64,000 nucleotides of DNA from Roseofilum casamattae BLCC-M143 (lineage in GTDB: Bacteria; Cyanobacteriota; Cyanobacteriia; Cyanobacteriales; Desertifilaceae). Under the pieces are notes generated by a model, which was given only the letters and a program-made list of their open reading frames with translations, had not been told where the DNA came from and did not search any database. Positions 33,603-43,119 of the stretch are shown here, piece by piece. The position numbers and the translations under genes are program-made. The stretch lies in the NCBI RefSeq assembly GCF_030068455.1, contig NZ_JAQOSQ010000007.1, positions 62,001 to 126,000 of the forward strand, read 5' to 3'. Every line of letters begins with the position of its first letter. The stretch's first letter is position 1.

Positions 33603-33830
33603 ATGCCCGAGCTAATGACCTTTCAAGAAATGGAGCATCATTATCAAGGAGAATGGTTGCTCATTGCTTATACCGCACTGGACGATCGGATGCAGGTGAC
33701 TGAAGGAGAAGTGCTTGCCCATTCTCCCAACCCATCTCATATCTATGACGTTTTAGCTTCTATTCCCGAACAACCTCTAGCAATTGAATATGTCGGGCAA
33801 ATGCCGGAAGATGTGGCCTTTATTTTATGA
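33603..33830 (+). CDS. Small protein, first gene of a two-gene unit (DUF5678-like)
   Basis: A 75-residue protein, MPELMTFQEMEHHYQGEWLL then a compact beta-rich sequence ending MPEDVAFIL. It resembles the small DUF5678-type proteins often encoded before aspartyl proteases in cyanobacteria. The frame is open upstream into the ROCO gene, but ATG 33603 is the sensible start. It overlaps the next gene by 4 bp (ATGA at 33827), so the two are translated together. Confidence 0.65.
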   Translation: MPELMTFQEMEHHYQGEWLLIAYTALDDRMQVTEGEVLAHSPNPSHIYDVLASIPEQPLAIEYVGQMPEDVAFIL

Positions 33831-34231
33831 GTTCTCGGAGAACCTATCGTCTTAATCGGCACGGAAATTTACTTTGGTTGAGAGCATCGGTAGGACGCGA
33901 TCGGGAAAACCCGGTTATTTTACGATTATTGGTCGATACCGGCTCGAGTTATACCGTGCTACCCCGACAAATTTTAGAATATTTGGGGTGCAACCTACAA
34001 CAACCCGTGCAAACGACCAGGATTGTCACCGCTTCAGCTATGGTAGAAATGCCGATTGTTTTGGTTCCTTGGTTTAATTGCCTAGGAGTCCGTAAAGAGA
34101 ACTTTTCGGTAGTAGCAATGGATTTACCTACGGGTTCTTTTGCTAATGGATTACTAGGAATTGATTTTCTCAGACAAGAGAAAGCCATTATTAATATTTT
34201 TAAAGGAGAAATTCACTTAGATGGGGAATAG
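33827..34231 (+). CDS. Retropepsin-like aspartyl protease
   Basis: A 134-residue single-domain aspartyl protease of the retroviral type. The catalytic motif is LLVDTGSSYTVLP (Asp near residue 43), and the hydrophobic GLLGIDFLRQ near the C-terminus corresponds to the family's second conserved glycine region. As a single lobe, it must dimerise to be active. Together with the preceding small protein it may be a proteolytic module; the target is unknown. Confidence 0.82.
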   Translation: MSSRRTYRLNRHGNLLWLRASVGRDRENPVILRLLVDTGSSYTVLPRQILEYLGCNLQQPVQTTRIVTASAMVEMPIVLVPWFNCLGVRKENFSVVAMDLPTGSFANGLLGIDFLRQEKAIINIFKGEIHLDGE

Positions 34232-34287
34232 ACTTTGTCACGACATGCTGAAACCAAGAATAATTGTGTTAGCAACGCTTGAATGCT

Positions 34288-34932
34288 CTATCTACGGCGT
34301 TCTTGCAGTTTCCGATAAACATCTTTCAGGGGAACATTATGGTGAGCCAAAGCCACCAGAGTATGATAAAATAAGTCGGCCGCTTCCCCAGCAATGCCAT
34401 CGGCATCGTCGTCTTTACAGGCCATCACCACTTCGGCGCTCTCTTCCCCAATCTTCTTCAAAATCTTATTATCTCCTCCTGCCAATAACTTGCAGGTATA
34501 GGACTCCGGCGAAGGGTTATCCCGACGATCGCAAATCACATCGTACACTTGCGATAGAGTATCGGCAGGCGGCGCAACAATCGTGCCATGGACTTGATGA
34601 AAACAACTGCGCTCTCCGGTATGGCAAGCAATATCGCCAATTTGTTCCACGGTAATTAGCAGGGCATCGCTATCGCAATCGTACCGCAGCGATCGCACTT
34701 TCTGGATATGTCCCGAAGTTTCGCCTTTATGCCAAAACTGCGATCGCGAGCGACTCCAAAACCAAGTATCTCCGGTATCCAACGTCTTTTGTAGGGATTC
34801 TCGATTCATCCAAGCCATCATCAACACCGTACCATCGAGATAATCTTGGATAATGGCCGGAACCAACCCGCGATCGTTATATTGAATAGCATCAACAGCA
34901 ATAGCTTCTGAAGGAAAAGACTCAAAAGACAT
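34288..34932 (-). CDS. hisIE: Bifunctional phosphoribosyl-AMP cyclohydrolase / phosphoribosyl-ATP pyrophosphatase
   Basis: A 214-residue fusion that performs steps two and three of histidine synthesis. The HisI part (1-115) has [22 protein letters not shown] (in family form), TWFWSRSR and the metal-binding segment CDSDALLI...[10 protein letters not shown]. The HisE part (about 120-214) has [15 protein letters not shown] and [10 protein letters not shown]. The frame reaches a GTG at 34959, but the ATG at 34932 matches homologues ([20 protein letters not shown]). Confidence 0.95.
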   Translation of the reverse strand: MSFESFPSEAIAVDAIQYNDRGLVPAIIQDYLDGTVLMMAWMNRESLQKTLDTGDTWFWSRSRSQFWHKGETSGHIQKVRSLRYDCDSDALLITVEQIGDIACHTGERSCFHQVHGTIVAPPADTLSQVYDVICDRRDNPSPESYTCKLLAGGDNKILKKIGEESAEVVMACKDDDADGIAGEAADLFYHTLVALAHHNVPLKDVYRKLQERRR

Positions 34933-35111
34933 AAACAAAGAACAGCTTGGGGTACGCACCCATCGATTTTACCGGTTTTCTGACCCAAAAGATTTAACGA
35001 TTGATGAACGCGATCGCTTCTCGATAAATTTTGGTGTAACCTAACCGTTATTGCCAAACAGACTGACCCACGTCAGTATCGCTAATTCATCTTTTCATCA
35101 AGGAGATTGCC

Positions 35112-36416
35112 TTGACTGCAACCACACTAAACACCACAAAATCCACTGAAATTTTTACCGCCGCCCAAGGCCTGATGCCCGGTGGCGTCAGCTCCCCAGT
35201 CCGAGCCTTCAAATCTGTGGGCGGCCAGCCCATTGTTTTCGACCGCGTGAATGGAGCATATATCTGGGATGTGGATGGGAACAAATACATCGACTACGTC
35301 GGTACTTGGGGTCCTGCTATTTGCGGCCATGCCCATCCCGACGTCATCTCCGCCCTGAAAACTACCCTCGATAATGGCACCAGCTTCGGAGCACCTTGCG
35401 CTCAAGAAAACCTACTCGCCGAAATGGTGATTAGTGCCGTGCCCAGCATTGAAATGGTGCGGTTTGTGAACTCCGGAACCGAGGCTTGCATGTCCGTTTT
35501 GCGACTGATGCGCGCTTTCACCGGACGGGATAAAATCATCAAATTTGAGGGATGCTATCACGGCCATGCCGATATGTTCCTGGTGAAAGCCGGTTCTGGA
35601 GTCGCAACCCTGGGACTGCCCGACTCTCCTGGAGTGCCGAAAACCACCACCGCCAATACCTTAACGGCTCCCTACAACGACCTGGAAGCGGTGAAAAAAC
35701 TCTTTGAGGAAAATCCCGAACAAATCGCCGGGGTTATTCTCGAACCCGTTGTGGGTAACTCTGGATTTTTACCTCCCGATGCCGGTTTCCTCGAAGGCTT
35801 GCGCGTTTTAACTGAAGACAATGGTGCATTGCTTGTCTTTGATGAGGTGATGACTGGGTTCCGCATTGCCTATGGCGGCGCGCAAGCGAAGTTTAACGTC
35901 ACTCCCGATTTAACCACGTTGGGTAAAGTCATTGGTGGCGGGCTGCCCGTGGGCGCCTATGGCGGTCGCAAGGATATTATGTCTATGGTAGCTCCAGCGG
36001 GACCGATGTATCAAGCGGGAACCTTATCTGGAAACCCCTTAGCGATGACCGCTGGGATTAAAACTCTCGAAATTCTGAACAGAGAAGGACAATACGAGTA
36101 TCTGGAGAAAGTGACCTCGAAACTGATTGCTGGATTGCTGGATGTAGCAAAAGAAACGGGTCATGCGGCTTGCGGCGGCTCCATTAGCGGTATGTTCGGT
36201 TTCTTCTTTACGGAAGGCCCCGTTCATAATTTCGACGATGCGAAAAAATCGGATACGGCGAAGTTCGGCAAATTCCATCGCGGCATGTTAGAGCATGGGG
36301 TTTATTTGGCTCCGTCTCAGTTTGAAGCGGGCTTTACTTCCCTGTCCCATACCGATGTGGAGATCGACAAAACCATCGATGCGGCGAAAAAAGTGATGAG
36401 TTCTCTAGAGAGCTAG
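35112..36416 (+). CDS. hemL: Glutamate-1-semialdehyde 2,1-aminomutase
   Basis: A 434-residue PLP enzyme making 5-aminolevulinate for heme and chlorophyll. The signature [20 protein letters not shown] is near the start, and the PLP lysine is in [18 protein letters not shown]. Translation starts at a TTG at 35112, supported by AAGGAG (35099-35104) 7 bp upstream and by the conserved N-terminus [14 protein letters not shown]. It is divergent from hisIE across about 180 bp and belongs to the same tetrapyrrole pathway as chlH. Confidence 0.96.
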   Translation: MTATTLNTTKSTEIFTAAQGLMPGGVSSPVRAFKSVGGQPIVFDRVNGAYIWDVDGNKYIDYVGTWGPAICGHAHPDVISALKTTLDNGTSFGAPCAQENLLAEMVISAVPSIEMVRFVNSGTEACMSVLRLMRAFTGRDKIIKFEGCYHGHADMFLVKAGSGVATLGLPDSPGVPKTTTANTLTAPYNDLEAVKKLFEENPEQIAGVILEPVVGNSGFLPPDAGFLEGLRVLTEDNGALLVFDEVMTGFRIAYGGAQAKFNVTPDLTTLGKVIGGGLPVGAYGGRKDIMSMVAPAGPMYQAGTLSGNPLAMTAGIKTLEILNREGQYEYLEKVTSKLIAGLLDVAKETGHAACGGSISGMFGFFFTEGPVHNFDDAKKSDTAKFGKFHRGMLEHGVYLAPSQFEAGFTSLSHTDVEIDKTIDAAKKVMSSLES

Positions 36417-36432
36417 GCTCCCCCTGAGTCCG

Positions 36433-36495
36433 GAAACTGGGTTTCTGCCATCGATGCGACTTTTGGTTTGCGCTGGAGTTAGAAACCCGGTTTCT
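36433..36495. repeat. AGAAACCCGG-family repeat after hemL
   Basis: Ends are GAAACTGGGTTTCT (36433-36446) and AGAAACCCGGTTTCT (36481-36495), each itself nearly palindromic, around a GC-rich spacer containing GCGAC and GCTGGAG. A second copy with the same layout and spacer motifs is at 50874-50936; the hairpin at 4406 is a compact version. Confidence 0.75.
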
Positions 36496-36586
36496 TTAGT
36501 GCGCGGCGATCGCGCTATAATCTGTAGCAGGCAACTTGCATCTCCCATATAACCAAGTCGCCATGAGGCAGGAGCTAGGATGACGA

Positions 36587-37309
36587 ATGAAGGTTAACCG
36601 CACGAGGAAATCGCGATCGCCAGCATCGGGACGTTGGTTATTTTTCCTCACCCTCATTACTATACTCATTGCTTGGAACTGGCAACTGTTATTGGCCACC
36701 AGTTTGGGTATCGCCATGATGGTATTGCTCTACCGGATGCAAGCTTGGAACTGGGAAAAAGTGGCAACCGATACGCGCCGCTTGCTCGCAGGTCCCAACC
36801 GTCAGTTAACCTTAGCCGTTACCGGTGGCGGACTCTTTACCTTGGGCACATATATGGCCATTTCCGTTTGGCTGGAGGCAGAAAATGGTTGGGTGGCAGC
36901 GAGCCAAATTTTGCAAAGCTTGGGTATTGTCGCCATTCTAGCATTCTTAGTCGGACGGGCGATCGCCTCCCCAACTCAGCAGCAAGAGATAGAGCTGGAT
37001 GCTTTGCTCATGGATTTAACTCATGGACAACCCTTGCGCCGTTTGCTGGCCGTGCGCCGGATTAATCGATTTATTTATACTCGTCACGGGAAGCAAGAGC
37101 GTCCGGTGGTGTTGTCAGCGCTGCGGTTGATGTACTCGCGAGAAGAAGAAGCGGCCGTGCGAGATGCTATTTTGGATACAGTGAAAGGTATTTCCGGGCG
37201 ATCGCCTCTATCCCAAGTTCCGGCTTCCAGTTCGCCATTGTCTATTCCGCTGAATCTGCGATCGGAATCTCGGTTATCCGTTTCGGCGACAGAAGACACT
37301 CTCCACTAA
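36587..37309 (+). CDS. Conserved cyanobacterial membrane protein (armadillo-fold type)
   Basis: A 240-residue protein with two membrane helices near the N-terminus (WLFFLTLITILIAWNWQLLL and following) and two more around residues 78-120 (LAVTGGGLFTLGTYMAI and SLGIVAILAFLVG). A soluble helical C-terminal part then contains PLRRLLAVRRINRF and REEEAAVRDAILDTV. It resembles conserved cyanobacterial proteins annotated as armadillo-type fold. No function is known. Confidence 0.75.
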   Translation: MKVNRTRKSRSPASGRWLFFLTLITILIAWNWQLLLATSLGIAMMVLLYRMQAWNWEKVATDTRRLLAGPNRQLTLAVTGGGLFTLGTYMAISVWLEAENGWVAASQILQSLGIVAILAFLVGRAIASPTQQQEIELDALLMDLTHGQPLRRLLAVRRINRFIYTRHGKQERPVVLSALRLMYSREEEAAVRDAILDTVKGISGRSPLSQVPASSSPLSIPLNLRSESRLSVSATEDTLH

Positions 37310-37381
37310 TGCCGCGACATCGCTAAAATTTGGAAGTAAAAGCCCTTTGTTGAAAATCTGGCAGATTAAGAAGAGGTCACC

Positions 37382-38002
37382 ATGGTACAAACGCCAATCA
37401 AACCAGAAACGGAAACTCTATTGCTAACACTGCCGAAAACCCTCAAGTTGTACGTGACTCAAGAGCAGTTTGTCGCTCTTGCTGCGAGCAACAGAGAGCT
37501 ACGACTAGAAAGAACCGCAGAAGGAGAACTGATCGTGAATCCACCAACAGGTTGGGAAACTGGAAAACGCAATGTCAGTATCCTCAAACAATTAGGGTAT
37601 TGGCATGACAATTATCAAGAAGGAGAGATGTTTGAAAGTTCTACTGGATTTATTTTACCGAACGGTGCCACTATCTCTCCGGATGCGTGTTGGGTGAGTC
37701 CAGAGCGTTGGGATGCGCTGACGGCGGAGGAAAAGGGAACGTTTCCACAGATTTGCCCGGATTTTGTCGTGGAGTTGCGCTCCAAGTCCGATACTCTGAA
37801 GTCTTTGCAAGGGAAAATGCAAGAATATATGGAGAATGGCGCTAAACTCGGTTGGCTCATCGATCCGCAACATCGAACGGTGGAAGTGTATCGAGCGGGT
37901 GTAGAGACACAAGTGTTGTCTAATCCCGCTGAGTTGTCGGGAGAGGACGTGTTGCCGAGTTTTGTCTTGGATATGCGTCGAGTTTGGGGCGATACTCATT
38001 AA
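37382..38002 (+). CDS. Uma2 family PD-(D/E)XK nuclease-like protein
   Basis: A 206-residue compact Uma2 protein without a coiled-coil tail. Core motifs: ISPDACWVSPERW (Asp), PDFVVELRSKSDTL (Glu and Lys), YMENGAKLGWLIDPQHRTVEVYR. It belongs to a different subgroup from the 3141/9672 and 26162/28529 copies, closer to the commonest cyanobacterial Uma2 type. It precedes ureF but is probably separate from it. Confidence 0.87.
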   Translation: MVQTPIKPETETLLLTLPKTLKLYVTQEQFVALAASNRELRLERTAEGELIVNPPTGWETGKRNVSILKQLGYWHDNYQEGEMFESSTGFILPNGATISPDACWVSPERWDALTAEEKGTFPQICPDFVVELRSKSDTLKSLQGKMQEYMENGAKLGWLIDPQHRTVEVYRAGVETQVLSNPAELSGEDVLPSFVLDMRRVWGDTH

Positions 38003-38078
38003 AAAGGCTTGTCTTAAAATTGGGTCTTATCCTTTTTATCTCAAATTGGGATAAGGTCTAGAATCAATGGAGCGAGGA

Positions 38079-38777
38079 ATGAATTCTAGTGCCTTATTGT
38101 CTTTGTTGCAGTTAGCCAGTCCAGCTCTACCTGTGGGAGCTTACAGTTATTCCGAAGGTTTGGAAATCTTAGTCGAGCAAGAAATAATTACCGATGTGGC
38201 AACTCTAGAACAATGGTTGCGCGATGCTTTAAAGTTTGGTTCCCCTCGCCTCGATGGCGCGCTGTTACATAGAAGTTACGCAGCTATGGAAGATCGGGAT
38301 ATGGAGCAGTTGCGCTACTGGAATCATTGGTCTCTCGCCATCCGCGAAACGGAAGAACTGCGCCAGCAAACTGCACAAATGGGGCGATCGCTCTCTGGGT
38401 TGCTTCAGGAGTTAGACTCTAGTTTAGGACTCGTATTGCAAGAGTTGCTCTACCAGGACACAGGAGAACCGGGATACGATCTCAGTTATACCACCGGTTG
38501 GGCGATCGCCTGCGCTCATTGGCAGATTGTCATAACCGATGCCATTCTCGCATATTTGCACGGTTGGGTTGCCAATGCGATCGCCGCTGGAGTGAAATTA
38601 ATCCCCCTCGGACAAACCAGCGGACAAAAACTCTTGTTCCAGCTCCATCCACAGATTGCGGAAATTGTCCCGGAAATTCTCGCTTTAGACGAGACGAACC
38701 TATATAGTTGTAGTTGGGGGTTCGCCATGGCGAGTACTGCCCACGAAACTCAATATACTCGACTGTTTAGAAGTTAA
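38079..38777 (+). CDS. ureF: Urease accessory protein UreF
   Basis: A 232-residue nickel-insertion accessory protein. It starts MNSSALLSLLQLASPALPVG then AYSYSEGLE, typical for UreF. In the UreF-UreG-UreD complex it acts as a GTPase regulator for Ni delivery to urease. The open frame begins at ATG 38067, but GGAG (38069-38072) fits the second ATG (38079). UreG follows after 42 bp. The urease structural genes are not in the window, as is common in cyanobacteria. Confidence 0.93.
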   Translation: MNSSALLSLLQLASPALPVGAYSYSEGLEILVEQEIITDVATLEQWLRDALKFGSPRLDGALLHRSYAAMEDRDMEQLRYWNHWSLAIRETEELRQQTAQMGRSLSGLLQELDSSLGLVLQELLYQDTGEPGYDLSYTTGWAIACAHWQIVITDAILAYLHGWVANAIAAGVKLIPLGQTSGQKLLFQLHPQIAEIVPEILALDETNLYSCSWGFAMASTAHETQYTRLFRS

Positions 38778-38819
38778 TGTTATGAATCGTAGTGTATTAA
38801 CCTTAATTGAAATCACTCT

Positions 38820-39413
38820 ATGACTCATTTGCGTGTCGGAGTAGCCGGCCCGGTCGGCTCGGGGAAAACGGCCCTAGTTAATCTATTATGCCAAAGTTTG
38901 CGCGATCGCTATCAAATTGCCGTCGTCACCAATGATATCTACACTCAGGAAGACGCCCAATTTCTGGTACGCTCCGGTGCTCTGGAAAGCGATCGCATTA
39001 TTGGTGTTGAAACTGGAGGCTGTCCCCATACCGCCATTCGCGAAGATGCCTCGATTAACTTGGTTGCGATCGAACAATTGGAACGGAAATTTCCCGACTT
39101 AGAATTATGCTTTGTCGAGAGCGGCGGCGACAATTTAGCCGCAACCTTCAGTCCCGAACTCGTCGATATTACTATCTATGTCATCGATGTTTCTGCCGGC
39201 GACAAAATTCCCCGTAAAGGCGGCCCCGGCATCACCAAATCCGATCTATTGGCGATCAATAAAATCGACCTTGCGCCCTTAGTTGGAGCCAACTTAACCG
39301 TCATGGAACGAGATGCAAAAAAAATGCGCGGCGACAAACCATTTATCTTTACCAACTTGAAAACTCAGCAAGGTCTGAGCGAAATTATTGCATTTATTAG
39401 TAGCTATATTTAG
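38820..39413 (+). CDS. ureG: Urease accessory GTPase UreG
   Basis: A 197-residue SIMIBI-class GTPase. Walker A is [10 protein letters not shown] (residues 10-19), the Ni/Zn-binding motif is CPHTAIR, the Walker B-like [16 protein letters not shown] is present, and NKIDLA gives guanine specificity. It works with UreF to insert nickel into urease, and the pair is probably one operon. Confidence 0.97.
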   Translation: MTHLRVGVAGPVGSGKTALVNLLCQSLRDRYQIAVVTNDIYTQEDAQFLVRSGALESDRIIGVETGGCPHTAIREDASINLVAIEQLERKFPDLELCFVESGGDNLAATFSPELVDITIYVIDVSAGDKIPRKGGPGITKSDLLAINKIDLAPLVGANLTVMERDAKKMRGDKPFIFTNLKTQQGLSEIIAFISSYI

Positions 39414-39450
39414 TTAGTCCACATACAAAAAAATCGGAGAGACAATCATC

Positions 39451-41415
39451 ATGAAAAGCCTGTGGAGCGATCGCGAAGCCGCTGAATACACCACCGACTT
39501 GGCGCAACGAGTTTACACCTCGCAGCTATTAGGAAAAGATCCCTCATTGGTGCTCCATGGCGGCGGCAATACCTCCGTAAAAGTGCAAGAACCCAACGTC
39601 TTTGGCGAACCAGAAGATATTCTGTACGTGAAAGGCAGTGGATGGGACTTAGCCACGATCGCCGCAGCAGGCTTTTCCCCGGTGCGCATTCCTCACTTAC
39701 TGAAACTTGCAGAACTCGAGAGCTTATCCGATCCGCAAATGGTAAACGAGCTGAAAACGCAGATGACTCGTGCCAGCGCGCCATCTCCTTCCGTGGAAAC
39801 TATTCTCCATGCGATTTTGCCCTACAAGTATGTGGATCATACCCATGCAGATGCCGTCGTTACGGTAACAAATACAGCTAACGGACGGGAGCGAATTGCA
39901 GAAATATATGGCGATCGCCTTGTCATCATTCCCTACGTCATGCCCGGATTCGACCTCGCCAAAGTCTGCGCGCGACAATTCAATGAGGAAGCTGGAGAGC
40001 AGACCTTGGGCATGGTACTGATGAATCACGGTATCTTTTCCTTCGGAGCCACAGCGAAAGAATCCTACGAACGGATGATAGAACTCGTCGGTCAAGCAGA
40101 AGACTATCTGCAAAAGCAAGGAGCAACCATCTCTGTCCCCGAACTCCCTCCTCAGCAAACCCCATCCTTGCGCCAAACTCTAGCACAACTGCGCCACAGT
40201 CTCTCCAAACTCACCCAGTACCCGGTAATTCTGCGCACCTATCGCGACAGTAAATCCCTCAACTTTTCCCAGCGAGAAGATATCGCCGTTATTTCCCAGC
40301 AAGGGCCGGCCACTCCCGACCACGTCATTCGCACCAAACGCCTTCCTCTCATCGGACGAGACGTTGCCAGTTATGCCGCAGCTTATGGCGAATACTTCCA
40401 AGCCAATGCCACAGAAGACTTAACCATGCTCGATCCAGCACCCAGGGTAATTTTAGACCCAGAACTGGGTATGTGTACGGTCGGAAAAACTGCGAAACAA
40501 GCGCAGATTGTTGCCGATATCTACGGCCATACCATCGATATTATTAGCAACAGTACCACTCTCGGCGGCTATCAAGCTCTTTCAGCGACAGATATTTTCG
40601 CCGTCGAATATTGGGACTTGGAGCAAGCAAAACTGCGCCGAGGCGGAACTCCTCCCGTCTTTACTGGAGAAGTTGCTTTAGTTACCGGTGCGGCTTCCGG
40701 TATCGGGAAAGCTTGCGTCGCTTCCTTGCTCGAACGAGGCGCGGCTGTCGTCGGTTTAGATATCGACGATCGGGTGAAAACATTATACAATCGCCCGGAT
40801 TACTACGGAGTCACCTGCAACCTCACCAATGAAGAGGCAATCGATGAGGCGATCGAACAAGCGGTGCAGCAGTTTGGCGGTTTGGATATGTTAATTCTGA
40901 ATGCCGGAATTTTCCATCCAGGATGCGATATTGCCAAGTTTGATAGTGGAGATTGGCGAAAAGTAATGTCCATTAATTTGGATGCCAACTTTGTCTTGTT
41001 GCGCGAGTGCCATCCTTTATTAAAGTTAGCACCGAATGGCGGTCGCGTAGTGCTGATGGGTTCCAAAAATGTCCCCGCTCCCGGTCCTGGCGCAGCAGCT
41101 TATTCTGCCTCAAAAGCAGCTTTAAATCAATTAATGCGAGTGGCGGCGTTAGAATGGGGACAAGATAATATTCGGATTAATACCCTGCATCCGAATGGGG
41201 TCTTCGATACGGCATTATGGACGGATGATGTGCTGAAATCTCGCGCTACTCACTATGGCATGACGGTAGAAGCCTACAAGACCAATAATGTGTTAAAGGT
41301 GGAAGTGAATAGTCATTCAGTGGCAGAGTTGGCGGCGGAGATGTGCGGCCCGTTGTTCGCGAAAACTACTGCCGCGCAAGTTCCCGTTGATGGGGGAAAT
41401 GACCGGGTGATTTAG
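39451..41415 (+). CDS. Bifunctional class II aldolase / short-chain dehydrogenase
   Basis: A 654-residue fusion. The N-terminal part (1-400) is a class II aldolase/adducin domain, with HGGGNTSVK, a metal-binding DHTHADAVV and LMNHGIFSFG. The C-terminal part (about 405-654) is an SDR oxidoreductase, with the Rossmann motif VTGAASGIGKA, NAGIF and the catalytic YSASKAALNQL. It resembles rhamnulose-1-phosphate aldolase/lactaldehyde dehydrogenase-type fusions used in sugar metabolism. The exact substrate is not known from sequence. Confidence 0.92.
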   Translation: MKSLWSDREAAEYTTDLAQRVYTSQLLGKDPSLVLHGGGNTSVKVQEPNVFGEPEDILYVKGSGWDLATIAAAGFSPVRIPHLLKLAELESLSDPQMVNELKTQMTRASAPSPSVETILHAILPYKYVDHTHADAVVTVTNTANGRERIAEIYGDRLVIIPYVMPGFDLAKVCARQFNEEAGEQTLGMVLMNHGIFSFGATAKESYERMIELVGQAEDYLQKQGATISVPELPPQQTPSLRQTLAQLRHSLSKLTQYPVILRTYRDSKSLNFSQREDIAVISQQGPATPDHVIRTKRLPLIGRDVASYAAAYGEYFQANATEDLTMLDPAPRVILDPELGMCTVGKTAKQAQIVADIYGHTIDIISNSTTLGGYQALSATDIFAVEYWDLEQAKLRRGGTPPVFTGEVALVTGAASGIGKACVASLLERGAAVVGLDIDDRVKTLYNRPDYYGVTCNLTNEEAIDEAIEQAVQQFGGLDMLILNAGIFHPGCDIAKFDSGDWRKVMSINLDANFVLLRECHPLLKLAPNGGRVVLMGSKNVPAPGPGAAAYSASKAALNQLMRVAALEWGQDNIRINTLHPNGVFDTALWTDDVLKSRATHYGMTVEAYKTNNVLKVEVNSHSVAELAAEMCGPLFAKTTAAQVPVDGGNDRVI

Positions 41416-41462
41416 AGTATAAGTAATTTAGGGAATAATTTAGGCGATCGCAAGTTAAGATA

Positions 41463-42083
41463 ATGACTGAAAATGAATGGATTGAAGTCGGAAAAATTGT
41501 TGCCGCTCAAGGATTATATGGAGAACTCAGAGTCTATCCAGATTCTGATTTTCCCGAACGCTTTTTGGAACCGGGAACTCGATGGATTCAACGTTTAGGT
41601 CAAGCAAAACCCGAACCTATGGAGTTGATTGACGGACGATTTATTCCTGGGAAAGGATTATATGTTATTGCTTTAGAAGGAATCGAGAATCGTACGCAAG
41701 CCGAAGCTTTAAAGCAGGCAAAATTATTAGTGCCGATTGGCGATCGCCCGCAGTTAGACGACGGAGAATTTCACGTCCGAGATTTAGTTGGTTTGCCTGT
41801 TTTTCAGCAAGATACAGGTGAAGAATTGGGCGTTGTAGTGAACTTAATTCCTGCGGGTAACGATCTCTTGGAAGTTAAACTTAACTCAACTCCAGCAGCA
41901 AAGGTAGAGGAAGAAAAACCAGTGCCTGTCGTTCCGAATCGGAAAAGTAAGATACGCAAAACACGACGGAAATCACCCAAACCAAATACTATTTTAATTC
42001 CATTTGTCGAGGCGATCGTTCCTGTTGTTGATTTGGAGCAAGGTAGAATTGAAATTACTCCTCCTCCCGGTTTAATTGAGTAG
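41463..42083 (+). CDS. rimM: 16S rRNA processing protein RimM
   Basis: A 206-residue ribosome maturation factor needed for 30S assembly, binding S19. The N-terminal RimM barrel is [21 protein letters not shown], and the PRC-barrel follows ([12 protein letters not shown], ending [20 protein letters not shown]). A basic, Pro/Lys-rich insert of about 30 residues ([20 protein letters not shown]) splits the PRC barrel, longer than in most RimM. Confidence 0.93.
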   Translation: MTENEWIEVGKIVAAQGLYGELRVYPDSDFPERFLEPGTRWIQRLGQAKPEPMELIDGRFIPGKGLYVIALEGIENRTQAEALKQAKLLVPIGDRPQLDDGEFHVRDLVGLPVFQQDTGEELGVVVNLIPAGNDLLEVKLNSTPAAKVEEEKPVPVVPNRKSKIRKTRRKSPKPNTILIPFVEAIVPVVDLEQGRIEITPPPGLIE

Positions 42084-42303
42084 TTTAAACAACTACGGAA
42101 ATATGTCGAAAACACTTTGGATGTATTCTTAAGATAGTATTAAATTGTTATGATTCAATTTTAGATCGTACAGGTGTATTCATTCACTTCTGAGAGATTA
42201 TCGATCGCGATCTCGACAAAAATAATTAAGATTTTGATTATTTCTATAACAGATCGCTAGCTACATTTTTTCATGCTAGACAAAGAATATTAGATATAAT
42301 TAG

Positions 42304-43119
42304 ATGAATATCAAAAGTCCTTTACGCTACCCTGGAGGAAAATCGCGAGCAATTCAACAGATTATACAACATTTTCCATCAGATTTCTCTGAATACAGAG
42401 AACCTTTTGTGGGTGGCGGATCGTTATTCATTTACCTAAAACAACAATATCCGGAATTGTCGATTTGGATTAATGACCTAAATCCCGAACTATACTTTTT
42501 TTGGCATGTTGCCCAAACCAACTTATCGACTCTGGTAGCAGACATTTGGTACATGAAGAAAACCTGTTTAGATGGTAAAGTATTATTTACTCAATTAACT
42601 CAAATTGAGACAACTCAACTCTCAGATTTAGAGAGAGCCGCGCGCTTTTTTGTCCTTAATCGAATTACCTTTTCTGGAACGGTAGAATCCGGTGGATTTT
42701 CGCAAGAAGCTTTTGAGAAACGATTTACCGATTCCTCCATCTCCCGCCTGGAAAACCTCAGCAGTATTCTCAATAATGTAAAAATTACCAATCTCGATTA
42801 TAGTGAAATAATCGCAGCTCCAGGAGAAAATCCGCTCATCTTTTGCGATCCGCCCTATGTTTCCGCAACTTCATCAAAACTGTATGGGAAAGACGGAAAT
42901 TTGCATACTAATTTCGACCACGATCGCTTTGCGCGCGTCATGGAAAAGTGCCCCTATCAATGGCTCATTACCTACGATAATTGCTCGAAAGTTCGCGAAA
43001 ACTTTGATTTCGCCCGCCAAATCCCTTGGGAATTACAATACGGAATGAATAACTACAAGAAAAAATCAGCAGCGAAAGGGAAAGAGTTATTTATTGTGAA
43101 TTATAAATCCGGAAACTAA
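42304..43119 (+). CDS. D12-class DNA adenine methyltransferase
   Basis: A 271-residue N6-adenine methyltransferase of the D12 (Dam/DpnM-like) class. Motif I region is SPLRYPGGKSRAI with EPFVGGGSLF, and the catalytic DPPY is in IFCDPPYVSATS (D182). Such enzymes often recognise GATC, the core of the HIP1 octamer that fills this genome, but the target is inferred. No restriction nuclease is adjacent, so it looks like an orphan methylase. Its stop overlaps the start of the following transglutaminase (TAATG). Confidence 0.88.
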   Translation: MNIKSPLRYPGGKSRAIQQIIQHFPSDFSEYREPFVGGGSLFIYLKQQYPELSIWINDLNPELYFFWHVAQTNLSTLVADIWYMKKTCLDGKVLFTQLTQIETTQLSDLERAARFFVLNRITFSGTVESGGFSQEAFEKRFTDSSISRLENLSSILNNVKITNLDYSEIIAAPGENPLIFCDPPYVSATSSKLYGKDGNLHTNFDHDRFARVMEKCPYQWLITYDNCSKVRENFDFARQIPWELQYGMNNYKKKSAAKGKELFIVNYKSGN

